Shown here: one piece after another, positions 1 to 5,857 of the stretch
How the letters are laid out: each line of letters begins with the position of its first letter
Numbering within the stretch: position 1 is the stretch's first letter
Assembly (NCBI GenBank): GCA_045649645.1
Contig: JAZRQH010000211.1
Span: 1-9,902, forward strand
Source of the DNA: RGIG7300 sp045649645
GTDB taxonomy: Bacteria > Bacillota > Clostridia > Oscillospirales > CAG-272
Direction: 5' to 3'
Length of the DNA stretch: 9,902 nucleotides
Translations under genes and position numbers: made by a program
The notes under the pieces: model-generated
Seen by the model: the letters and a program-made list of their open reading frames with translations, nothing else
Database searches by the model: none
What the model was told of the DNA's origin: nothing

Positions 1-490
1 AGCCCCTACCGCAGGTCTGCACTTTACTCCCGAGCTTCTTGAAAAGATAAAGGCAAAGGGCGTGCAGATCGCTCCCGTAATGCTCCACGTAGGACTTGGT
101 ACCTTCCGTCCGGTAAAGGAGGATGCTTTAGCCGACCACATTATGCACAGTGAGTATATAAGCGTATCTCAGGAGAGTGCGGATATCATCAATAACCGTA
201 AGGGAAGACTTATATGCGTGGGTACTACCTCCTGCCGCACTATCGAGAGTGTTGCAACCGATGACGGCAAGATACAGGCTATCTCGGGAGATACGGGAAT
301 ATTCATCTACCCCGGATATAAGTTCAAGGCGGTGGATGCTCTTATAACAAATTTCCATCTCCCCGAAAGCACGCTTCTTATGCTTGTTTCCGCTTTTTCA
401 TCAAGAGAGATAATGCTAAATGCATACGAAGAGGCGATCAAAAATGAGTACAGATTCTTCTCTTTCGGTGATGCGATGCTAATTTACTAA
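1..490 (+). CDS. queA: S-adenosylmethionine:tRNA ribosyltransferase-isomerase QueA (3' part)
   Basis: This is the C-terminal part of QueA; the start lies upstream of the window and the frame is open from base 2, giving 162 visible residues of a protein usually near 340. QueA transfers and isomerises the ribosyl part of SAM onto 7-aminomethyl-7-deazaguanine at the tRNA wobble base, making epoxyqueuosine in the cytoplasm. Visible family motifs in order are APTAGLHFT at the very edge, HVGLGTFRPV, HSEY, GTTSCRTIES, GIFIYPGYKF, a TNFHLPESTLLMLVSAF block and the terminal YRFFSFGDAMLIY. The ending matches the normal QueA C-terminus, so the gene is cut only by the window and not truncated at its 3' end. 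The stop is 11 bases before miaA, so the two tRNA-modification genes are probably cotranscribed. Confidence 0.97.
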   Translation, partial: APTAGLHFTPELLEKIKAKGVQIAPVMLHVGLGTFRPVKEDALADHIMHSEYISVSQESADIINNRKGRLICVGTTSCRTIESVATDDGKIQAISGDTGIFIYPGYKFKAVDALITNFHLPESTLLMLVSAFSSREIMLNAYEEAIKNEYRFFSFGDAMLIY

Positions 491-501
491 AGGACTATAA
501 T

Positions 502-1416
502 ATGTCAGATAAGATAAAAATAGCCGCTGTTGTGGGCCCCACAGCAGGCGGTAAGACTTCACTTGCCGTAGAGCTTGCAAAGCGGGCAAACGGCGAGATA
601 ATCTGCTGTGATTCCATGCAGATATATAAACAAATGAAGATAGGCTCAGCCGCTCCCACCGAGGAAGAAAAGCAGGGAATCCCCCATCACCTCTTTGACT
701 TTGTTCCCGTGGATGTAAACTTCTCCGCTGCCGAGTACGTTCCTCTTGCAAGAAAGGCTATAGAGGAGATATCCGGCAGAGGCAAGCTTCCCATACTCTG
801 CGGAGGCACGGGGCTTTACCTTGAGAGCCTTATGTATCAGAGTGATTATTCTCCTTCGGTTGACCCTTCAATAAGAGAGGAGCTGCAGGAAAAGGACGAC
901 GACACTCTCTATGCTATGCTGAGTGAATACGACCCGGCTTCAGCCGAGACTATACACAAAAACAACCGCAAGCGTGTTATCCGCGCTCTTGAAATATATC
1001 TGGGTACAGGTAAGACCAAGACCGAATGGGACGCTCTTTCGAGAACTAAGGAGAGCATCTACGACGCCCGCGTCTTCGTTCTCGGATACCGTGACCGTGA
1101 GACCCTGTACGAGCGTATCAACCGCCGTGTGGATATTATGTTCGATATGGGTCTTATCGATGAGGTCAAGTCCATCGACTTTCCCGAGGGCTCAACTGCG
1201 GGGGACGCCATCGGCTATAAGGAATTGAGAGAATATTTCAACGGAAATATTACCTTAGAGCAGGCAAAAGAGGACATCAAGCAGGCGACCCGCCGCTATG
1301 CCAAGCGTCAGATAACCTGGTTCAAGCGCGAAAAAAGCGCAGTTACGCTCTATGCCGACGACTATGCGGGCATAGACGATATTGTAAACATTGTATTAAA
1401 CTACTTAACAAAATAA
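502..1416 (+). CDS. miaA: tRNA dimethylallyltransferase MiaA
   Basis: MiaA adds a dimethylallyl group from DMAPP to N6 of A37 in tRNAs reading UNN codons, the first step towards ms2i6A. The 304-residue length is normal for the family. The P-loop GPTAGGKTS is at residues 12-20 (many relatives have GPTASGKT), followed by DSMQIYKQMKIGSAAPT around 37-53, GIPHHLFDFV around 59-68 and GGTGLYLESL at 101-110. The C-terminal part contains the usual basic RRYAKRQITWFKRE stretch. The ATG at 502 is preceded by a modest AAGGA site just after the queA stop, and it gives the expected N-terminus a few residues before the P-loop. The last codons and the stop overlap a predicted promoter for the next gene (1405-1433). 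No terminator follows. Confidence 0.97.
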   Translation: MSDKIKIAAVVGPTAGGKTSLAVELAKRANGEIICCDSMQIYKQMKIGSAAPTEEEKQGIPHHLFDFVPVDVNFSAAEYVPLARKAIEEISGRGKLPILCGGTGLYLESLMYQSDYSPSVDPSIREELQEKDDDTLYAMLSEYDPASAETIHKNNRKRVIRALEIYLGTGKTKTEWDALSRTKESIYDARVFVLGYRDRETLYERINRRVDIMFDMGLIDEVKSIDFPEGSTAGDAIGYKELREYFNGNITLEQAKEDIKQATRRYAKRQITWFKREKSAVTLYADDYAGIDDIVNIVLNYLTK

Positions 1417-1433
1417 GGATTTTGTGATATAAT
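1405..1433 (+). promoter_or_regulatory. Predicted sigma-A promoter with extended -10, upstream of the HlyD-like gene
   Basis: TTAACA at 1405-1410 (5 of 6 matches to TTGACA) is followed after exactly 17 bases by TATAAT at 1428-1433, with TG at 1425-1426 forming an extended -10 (TGATATAAT). The predicted start of transcription is near 1440, leaving a leader of about 20 bases with the AGGGAG ribosome binding site at 1449-1454. The -35 box is made of the last miaA codons, so the promoter sits across the end of that gene. Motif match only; no experimental support is visible. Confidence 0.7.
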
Positions 1434-1461
1434 TATTTAATTAACAGAAGGGAGAGAGCCT

Positions 1462-2712
1462 ATGGATAAAAAATATCTTAAAAACGTAGCAGTATACGTG
1501 CTTTCTGCCATTCTGTCTCTGCTCTTTGTGGCATATATCATCTACCACCTGGTCAACAGCTTTTCTCAGGAGGTAGAGACTATGGCAGCCGAGATAGTCA
1601 CCGTCAGCGAGACCTACAGCGCAGATGCGTATATCTTCCGTGACGAAACGGTGCTGTATTCCGATACTATGGGCAGCGTTAACTTTATGTTCGACGACGG
1701 CACCATGGTGCGCAAGGGAGCAACCGTAGCCAGCATATATTCGGGGGGCAACACCGACGAGATAAAGGCACAGGTATTGGATCTGGATAGACAGATATCC
1801 ATACTTGAAAATTCCAGCATTGCAAAGGACGTTACCCTGTCCGACTCCACCACCATAGACGCTCAGATAGCCTCGCTTTACCGTACTATCGAGGCCAAGC
1901 TCAACGAAGGCGACCTTGACTACGTTTTCAGACGTAGGGACGAGCTCCTTACTCTGCTTAACAAGAGACAGCTTCTGCTTAAATCTGTAGACAGCTTTAA
2001 TTCTCAGCTTGCGGAGCTTCAAAGTCAGAAGAGTGCTCTCACCACCTCTCTGGGCGGAGCATCCGAGACGGTAACCACCGATGTGTCCGGTTATATCTAC
2101 TCCGACGTTGACGGCTACGAGAGCATATTTACCCTTGATGCGGGTGACAGCTTTACTCTGGGCGATTTCAGAGAAATGACCGAAAAGGAGCCTGTATCCT
2201 CCAAGAGAAACGCAGTAGGCAAGATAGTCACCGATTACAGATGGTATATAGCCTGCGAGGTGCCCTCGGTGCATCAGCAGTACTATACGGTAGGCAACAG
2301 CTATACCGTACGCTTCCCCTACAGCGGAGACGAGGAGGTTCCTATGCAGCTGGGCCGCATCGTTACCTCAGGCGAGGAGGACAGCATAGTTCTCGTGTTC
2401 TCTACGGGTAACGTCCCCGAGGAGTTCAACTTCTTACGCAAGCAGACGGTGGAGATAGTACAGCAGTCCTATACAGGCTACCGCGTTCCCGTATCCTCGG
2501 TGCGTATCGTTGATGACAAGCAGGGTGTGTTTGTAAAGAAGGGCAATCTTGCACTGTTCAAGCAGATAACCCCTCTTGTAGAGATAGACGGCTACTTTAT
2601 CGTTGCCGAGCAGGACAAACTCAGTGACGAGAGCTACGCCGATAAGCTGGGCATGTACGATCTTATAATCACGAAGGGAAAGAATCTCTATGAAAACAAA
2701 ATTATCCAGTGA
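1462..2712 (+). CDS. Membrane-anchored HlyD-like (membrane fusion protein type) adaptor
   Basis: This 416-residue protein has the architecture of the HlyD/membrane-fusion family. A single N-terminal membrane segment lies at about residues 9-30 after a lysine-rich start, so the bulk is extracytoplasmic. A first biotinyl/lipoyl-like half is at about 55-95 (AYIFRDETVL, then DDGTMVRKGATVASIYSGG), a coiled-coil-prone region at about 100-195, and the second half begins near 205 (VSGYIYSDVDGYES). Beta-rich adaptor segments follow (GKIVTDYRWYIACEV near 253; YRVPVSSVRIVDDKQGVFV further on). The ATG at 1462 has AGGGAG seven bases upstream and its own predicted promoter. The 3' end overlaps ylmE by 23 bases, suggesting cotranslation. 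No transporter ATPase or permease gene is adjacent and a Gram-positive cell lacks a TolC-type partner, so the substrate and role are unknown. Related proteins often occur next to ylmE/sepF in Clostridia (recalled, not checked), which hints at an envelope or division link. Confidence 0.8.
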   Translation: MDKKYLKNVAVYVLSAILSLLFVAYIIYHLVNSFSQEVETMAAEIVTVSETYSADAYIFRDETVLYSDTMGSVNFMFDDGTMVRKGATVASIYSGGNTDEIKAQVLDLDRQISILENSSIAKDVTLSDSTTIDAQIASLYRTIEAKLNEGDLDYVFRRRDELLTLLNKRQLLLKSVDSFNSQLAELQSQKSALTTSLGGASETVTTDVSGYIYSDVDGYESIFTLDAGDSFTLGDFREMTEKEPVSSKRNAVGKIVTDYRWYIACEVPSVHQQYYTVGNSYTVRFPYSGDEEVPMQLGRIVTSGEEDSIVLVFSTGNVPEEFNFLRKQTVEIVQQSYTGYRVPVSSVRIVDDKQGVFVKKGNLALFKQITPLVEIDGYFIVAEQDKLSDESYADKLGMYDLIITKGKNLYENKIIQ

Positions 2713-3406
2713 GTATAAGGCGGCAATAGCCGAAAACTTAAACGATATCAAAAAACGTATGCGTGAGGCAAACGGTATGGGACAGGAGGTAACTCTTCTC
2801 TGTGCCACCAAGACCGTTCCCGCTGAGGTTATAAACTACGCTACACAGGAGCTTGGCGTGACCGATATCGGTGAGAACCGTGTTCAGGAGCTTCTCGAAA
2901 AGTATGACGGGCTCGAAAAGGACAACGTCAATATTCACTTTATCGGATCATTACAGACCAACAAGGTAAAGTATATTATCGACAAGGTCTGTATGATACA
3001 CTCGGTAGACTCACTCAAGCTTGCCGCCGAGATAGACCGTCAGGCAAAAAAGCATAATAAGATAATGGATATTCTCGTTGAGATAAACATCGGCGAGGAG
3101 GAAAACAAGGGCGGGATCTCACCCGACGAGGTGGAGAGCTTCCTTTGTGAGCTGAGTGCTTTTGACAACATCAGAGTACGGGGATTGATGACGATTGCCC
3201 CTTTTTGGTGTGAAAAAGCCGATTATCAAAAATATTTTACAAAAACATATCAATTTTTTATTGACATTTTGCCTAAAAAAATACATAATATATATAAGCC
3301 TGTCCTTTCGATGGGCATGAGCGACAGCTTTGAGACTGCCATAGAATGCGGCTCAACGCTCGTACGTCTCGGAACTGTGGTCTTTGGCCGCAGAGAATAT
3401 AAGTAA
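2690..3406 (+). CDS. ylmE: YggS/PROSC-family pyridoxal phosphate homeostasis protein (YlmE)
   Basis: A 238-residue single-domain protein of the PLPBP (YggS/YlmE/PROSC) family, a cytoplasmic alanine-racemase-like TIM barrel that binds PLP and balances vitamin B6 and amino-acid pools without known catalysis. The PLP-binding lysine is K41 in LLCATKTVPAE. Other family motifs are IGENRVQELLEKY, HFIGSLQTNKVKYI, HSVDS, EINIGEEENKGG, RGLMTIAP, LSMGMSDSFETAIECGST and VRLGTVVFG. The ATG at 2690 lies inside the end of the HlyD-like gene (23-base overlap) with a GAAGGGA site upstream, consistent with translational coupling. Near its 3' end (about 3205-3300) the gene becomes strikingly AT-rich, with AAA, CAA, TAT and TTT replacing the AAG, CAG and C-ending codons favoured elsewhere; this stretch contains a near-consensus promoter for sepF. 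Confidence 0.96.
   Translation: MKTKLSSEYKAAIAENLNDIKKRMREANGMGQEVTLLCATKTVPAEVINYATQELGVTDIGENRVQELLEKYDGLEKDNVNIHFIGSLQTNKVKYIIDKVCMIHSVDSLKLAAEIDRQAKKHNKIMDILVEINIGEEENKGGISPDEVESFLCELSAFDNIRVRGLMTIAPFWCEKADYQKYFTKTYQFFIDILPKKIHNIYKPVLSMGMSDSFETAIECGSTLVRLGTVVFGRREYK
3261..3289 (+). promoter_or_regulatory. Predicted sigma-A promoter for sepF inside the ylmE coding sequence
   Basis: A perfect TTGACA at 3261-3266 is followed after exactly 17 bases by CATAAT at 3284-3289 (5 of 6 matches to TATAAT). The spacer is rich in A, and about 50 bases of A/T tracts upstream could serve as an UP element. A second possible -10 (TATAAG, 3293-3298) lies a few bases on. Transcription would start near 3296 and give sepF a leader of roughly 160 bases. 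The surrounding ylmE codons shift to AT-rich synonyms here, as expected if the DNA is selected for promoter function. Confidence 0.75.
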
Positions 3407-3455
3407 GCAATTTTCCAAAAATAAAGATTTTTAATGTACATGGAGGTATATTACA

Positions 3456-3884
3456 ATGGGATTCATGGATAAGTTCAAGGATATGGTAAATCCTGAAAGA
3501 GAGTATGAAGAAAACTACGACGATTACGGCTACGAGGGCGAAGAGCTCGCAGCAGACGCTCCTGCAGCAAACCAGACCTTTGGCTCTGCTTCCACCGGCA
3601 CAGCTCTTGAGCTCAAGGTTATCCGTCCCGAGCGCTTCGAGACAGTAACCCAGATCGCTGACCACCTTATCAACAATCGCACAGTTGTTCTCAATCTTGA
3701 GGCTACCAACAAGGAGACCGCAAGAAGAATGATCGATTTCCTTTCCGGTGTTGCATACTCTATCGAGGGCAACCTTAAGAAGGTAGCTAACAATACCTTC
3801 GTTATCACTCCCGGCAACGTTGCTGTTTCCGGCGAGCAGCAGGCTCAGGCTTTTGCTCAGGCAACTCAGCCCGATGTATTTTAA
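3456..3884 (+). CDS. sepF: Cell division protein SepF (FtsZ membrane anchor)
   Basis: SepF tethers and bundles FtsZ at the division septum and polymerises into arcs or rings on the membrane. The 142-residue protein shows the three expected parts. The N-terminal amphipathic membrane helix is MGFMDKFKDMV. A poorly conserved acidic linker runs from about 13 to 48 (rich in Glu, Asp, Tyr, then Ala). The globular SepF domain lies at about 51-126, with LKVIRPERFE, TVVLNLEATNKETARRMIDFLSGVAYSIEG and NTFVITP; G98 in FLSG matches the conserved glycine of the dimer/polymer core. A short Gln/Ala-rich tail follows. GGAGG at 3442-3446, nine bases before the ATG, is a strong ribosome binding site. Codon use is strongly biased, like that of ileS, suggesting high expression. 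With its own predicted promoter and the hairpin downstream, sepF looks like an independently transcribed unit. Confidence 0.96.
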   Translation: MGFMDKFKDMVNPEREYEENYDDYGYEGEELAADAPAANQTFGSASTGTALELKVIRPERFETVTQIADHLINNRTVVLNLEATNKETARRMIDFLSGVAYSIEGNLKKVANNTFVITPGNVAVSGEQQAQAFAQATQPDVF

Positions 3885-3907
3885 TCGAGTCTAAGTGTAC
3901 TTATATT

Positions 3908-3948
3908 TGGGAGACTAATTTTATTAGTCTCCCATAAAGTGTTTTTTA
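3908..3948 (+). terminator. Strong inverted repeat with offset T-run after sepF, likely terminator
   Basis: GGGAGACTAAT at 3909-3919 is perfectly repeated in inverse at 3923-3933 around a TTT loop, and T3908/A3934 extends the stem to 12 base pairs. A run of six T starts at 3942, about seven bases after the stem instead of directly at its foot. Termination is therefore likely but may be incomplete, and no good promoter is visible between it and ylmG, so read-through probably supplies the downstream genes. The near-symmetric stem could also work on the minus strand. Confidence 0.7.
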
Positions 3949-3960
3949 GAGAATATAACA

Positions 3961-3970
3961 AGGTAGGGGA
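3961..3970 (+). promoter_or_regulatory. Ribosome binding site that fixes the ylmG start
   Basis: AGGTAGGGGA lies a few bases before the ATG at 3975. The only in-frame upstream alternative is a GTG at 3939 that falls between the terminator stem and its T-run, has no ribosome binding site, and would add a charged segment before the expected hydrophobic N-terminus. ATG 3975 is therefore preferred. Confidence 0.65.
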
Positions 3971-3974
3971 AAAG

Positions 3975-4250
3975 ATGTATATTGTGGGTTATGTTGTCGC
4001 CTCCGTGCTTGCGACAGTCATAGATATTGCACTTGTGATAATGCTTGTTTCAGCGGTAATGTCATGGATACCCAACGATATCGATCACCCCGTTATGACC
4101 TTTATAAACGGTACCACCGATATGCTTGTGCGCCCTATGCGCAAGCTTCTTTGGCGCTTTGAGTTCGTGCGTAGCTTCCCCCTGGACCTGTCCTTTTATC
4201 TGACAAGCGTGGTGCTGGTGCTTCTGCGCTCACTTTTCAGATCAGTATGA
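3975..4250 (+). CDS. ylmG: YggT-family membrane protein YlmG
   Basis: A small membrane protein of 91 residues from the YggT/YlmG family, which in bacteria and chloroplasts is linked to division-site and nucleoid/membrane organisation; its biochemical function is not settled. There is a long hydrophobic segment at about residues 3-30 and a second at about 68-88, separated by a polar loop holding the family's SWIP and PMRKLLWR features (usual form: tePll.PiRr). A terminal Asp-Leu-Ser in PLDLSFYLTS corresponds to the conserved iDlSP region. The start is chosen by the ribosome binding site at 3961-3970. The stop overlaps the ylmH start as ATGA (4 bases), a classic coupling signal. It lies just after the sepF terminator-like hairpin. 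Confidence 0.9.
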   Translation: MYIVGYVVASVLATVIDIALVIMLVSAVMSWIPNDIDHPVMTFINGTTDMLVRPMRKLLWRFEFVRSFPLDLSFYLTSVVLVLLRSLFRSV

Positions 4251-5002
4251 TCGACAGGCTTTTTTCCTCGCGTATCGACGACATGCTGGATCGGGCAGAG
4301 CGCGGCGAGGCGGTATACTCTTCCTTTCTCAACGAGACCGAGCGCGCCGAGGCGCAGATCTTTCTCAGAGGTAAGACCCACGATCTTACCGTAAGCTTTT
4401 TCGGCGGATACAAGGACGCCGAGAGAACCAGACTTTTTATATATCCCGACTACTACGAGTTCACGGATATATGCGACTGCATCAAAGCGGTCGAGATCAG
4501 AGGAAGCGGCTACGAGACCCTTCGTCATTCCTCGTTTTTAGGAGCCCTGACCTCCCTCGGCATCGACAGATCAAAGATGGGAGACATTGTATTAAGGGAT
4601 CACTCGGCAATACTTTTTGCCGATGAAAAAATTGCAGAGTTTCTGTTATCCGACCCTCCGCCTCTTACAAGAGTAGGCAGGGATACGGTAAGGATAACGG
4701 GATTTACGGTATCCGAAGATTTTTCAAACCGGAGAGAATACAAGGATATCTTTGATACGGTAGCCTCACCCCGACTTGACTGTGTGGTATCATCCCTTGC
4801 GGGTCTGAGCCGCGAAAAGGCAAAGGGGCTTATCGTCTCGGGACAGGTTATGATAAACCATATCACCGAGGAAAGGACCGATACGGCTGTTTCGGACGGC
4901 GACGTGGTCACGGTGCGCTCATACGGAAAGTTCCGTATAGAGTCACTTTGTGACAAAACCAAGAAAGACAGATACAAGCTTATAGCGAAGAAATATATTT
5001 AG
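4247..5002 (+). CDS. ylmH: S4-domain RNA-binding protein YlmH
   Basis: A 251-residue YlmH-family protein. The N-terminal part carries the family signatures FLNETERAEAQ (residues 27-37; usual FL.p.E) and RHSSFLGALTSLGIDRSKMGDIVL at about 93-116, the latter covering the well conserved FLGAL..LGI.R...GDI motif. An S4 RNA-binding domain spans about 174-222 (ASPRLDCVVSSLAGLSREKA, then GLIVSGQVMINH). In Bacillus, YlmH has been tied to ribosome-associated quality control, where it binds obstructed large subunits with peptidyl-tRNA and can support tailing; the same role here is inferred from family. Translation is probably coupled to ylmG through the ATGA overlap, as no separate strong ribosome binding site is seen. 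The divIVA start is 22 bases after the stop. Confidence 0.94.
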   Translation: MIDRLFSSRIDDMLDRAERGEAVYSSFLNETERAEAQIFLRGKTHDLTVSFFGGYKDAERTRLFIYPDYYEFTDICDCIKAVEIRGSGYETLRHSSFLGALTSLGIDRSKMGDIVLRDHSAILFADEKIAEFLLSDPPPLTRVGRDTVRITGFTVSEDFSNRREYKDIFDTVASPRLDCVVSSLAGLSREKAKGLIVSGQVMINHITEERTDTAVSDGDVVTVRSYGKFRIESLCDKTKKDRYKLIAKKYI

Positions 5003-5024
5003 CGATAATTGAAAGGAGAATAAC

Positions 5025-5753
5025 ATGGTACCTCCCCACGAGTTAAAGACCGTAGAGTTTACCCGCGGCATCCGCGGTTATAATACGCAGGAAGTTGACG
5101 AGCAGATAGAGTACCTTTTGCAGAGCTACACCGAGCTGTACAGACATACGGCTGAAATGGAAAAGGCGTATACCGATCTTTACCGCAAGTACAAGGAAGC
5201 AACCGCCGACCGTGAAGCGGTAAAGAGCGACCTTATAGACGCCCGTATTGCAGGGGACAGGATAGTAGAGGCTGCCGAGGAAAAGGCAGATATGATAATA
5301 CGCGCTACCAAGACCAACTGCGATTACATAATCAACGATTACAGACGTACCGTATCCGAGGAGCGAGAGAAGCTTCTTAAGATACAGTCCGAGATACAGG
5401 CATTCCGTGAAAAGATGCTTGAGGAATGTCACGACTATATAGACCGTATAGAGGAGATGACAGAGATCTCCGACACCACCCTCTATTATTCTACCGACGA
5501 CGAGCTGACCGCAAGGGCTCTTGATGAGATCAAGACCGACGTCAGATACGCCATGGTGGAAAAGGAGCAGCTTGACACTATAAGCGACGAGGATGCAAAG
5601 GTAGACCTTGACTGCTTTACCGAGGAGACTCCCGACGCCCCCACACCCGAGGCGACCCGCACCGACGTGTTCCGCGGCTCCAAGGTAGATCTCTCCGAGA
5701 CGATACAGATGCCGGATAACTATTCGGAGCTTTTAAATAAACTTGAGGGGTGA
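5025..5753 (+). CDS. divIVA: DivIVA-family cell division/polarity scaffold
   Basis: A 242-residue DivIVA protein, which binds negatively curved membrane at septa and poles and recruits partners. The N-terminal lipid-binding motif is clear: EFTRGIRGYNTQEVDEQIEYL at about residues 11-31, the family's F.rg.RGYd..EVDeFl. The Bacillus membrane-inserting Phe-Arg pair appears here as Ile16-Arg17, so the aromatic side chain is replaced by a smaller hydrophobic one while the arginine is kept. A long charged coiled-coil region runs from about 28 to 147, and the tail is acidic and Thr/Pro-rich, probably disordered. GGAG at 5015-5018 precedes the ATG by six bases. The position after ylmH and before ileS is the standard Gram-positive arrangement. 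The stop codon lies inside a perfect inverted repeat (5746-5762). Confidence 0.95.
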   Translation: MVPPHELKTVEFTRGIRGYNTQEVDEQIEYLLQSYTELYRHTAEMEKAYTDLYRKYKEATADREAVKSDLIDARIAGDRIVEAAEEKADMIIRATKTNCDYIINDYRRTVSEEREKLLKIQSEIQAFREKMLEECHDYIDRIEEMTEISDTTLYYSTDDELTARALDEIKTDVRYAMVEKEQLDTISDEDAKVDLDCFTEETPDAPTPEATRTDVFRGSKVDLSETIQMPDNYSELLNKLEG

Positions 5754-5762
5754 GTCACCCCT
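5746..5762 (+). repeat. Perfect inverted repeat over the divIVA stop codon
   Basis: AGGGGTGAGTCACCCCT is a perfect palindrome around a central G, forming a GC-rich hairpin of seven pairs with a three-base loop. It covers the divIVA stop TGA. No T-run follows, so it is not a standard intrinsic terminator; it may protect or pause the transcript, or be a protein-binding site. Confidence 0.6.
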
Positions 5763-5768
5763 GCCTAC

Positions 5769-5819
5769 TGCACTCTGTGATGTAACTTCATTTTGTTGTT
5801 TATCACATGACACAGTGCA
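5769..5819 (+). repeat. Long imperfect hairpin in the ileS leader
   Basis: TGCACTCTGTGATGT at 5769-5783 pairs with ACATGACACAGTGCA at 5805-5819: 13 of 15 positions pair, interrupted by two single mismatches (C:C and G:G), with a 21-base loop. An alternative pairing of TGTGAT (5776-5781) with ATCACA (5802-5807) is possible, so the arms could adopt two folds. There is no T-run behind it. The leader is too short for a T-box and lacks the conserved T-box sequence, although ileS genes of this phylum often have one. I see no good promoter between 5754 and 5857. Confidence 0.55.
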
Positions 5820-5857
5820 ACTTTACACATTGAAAATAATTAAGGAGTAATATAAAA

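Noticed and set aside
1441..2274. A 277-codon open frame on the minus strand opposite the HlyD-like gene
   Set aside because: It is in register with the sense gene and is likewise a by-product of codon bias. The sense strand has a promoter, ribosome binding site and recognisable domains.
3939..3974. Longer ylmG from GTG 3939
   Set aside because: It begins between the terminator stem and its T-run, has no ribosome binding site and adds a charged segment before the expected membrane helix.
4947..4976. Promoter-like TTGTGA...GATACA near the end of ylmH for divIVA
   Set aside because: Both boxes match poorly, and the spacing is 18 bases without an extended -10. It is not better than chance in this sequence.
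5776..5807. TGTGA...TCACA as a CRP-type operator
   Set aside because: The half-sites are separated by far more than the spacing of CRP sites and are better explained as arms of the leader hairpin.
5754..5857. T-box riboswitch before ileS
   Set aside because: The spacer is only 104 bases, far below the usual T-box length, and contains no sequence close to the conserved T-box core.
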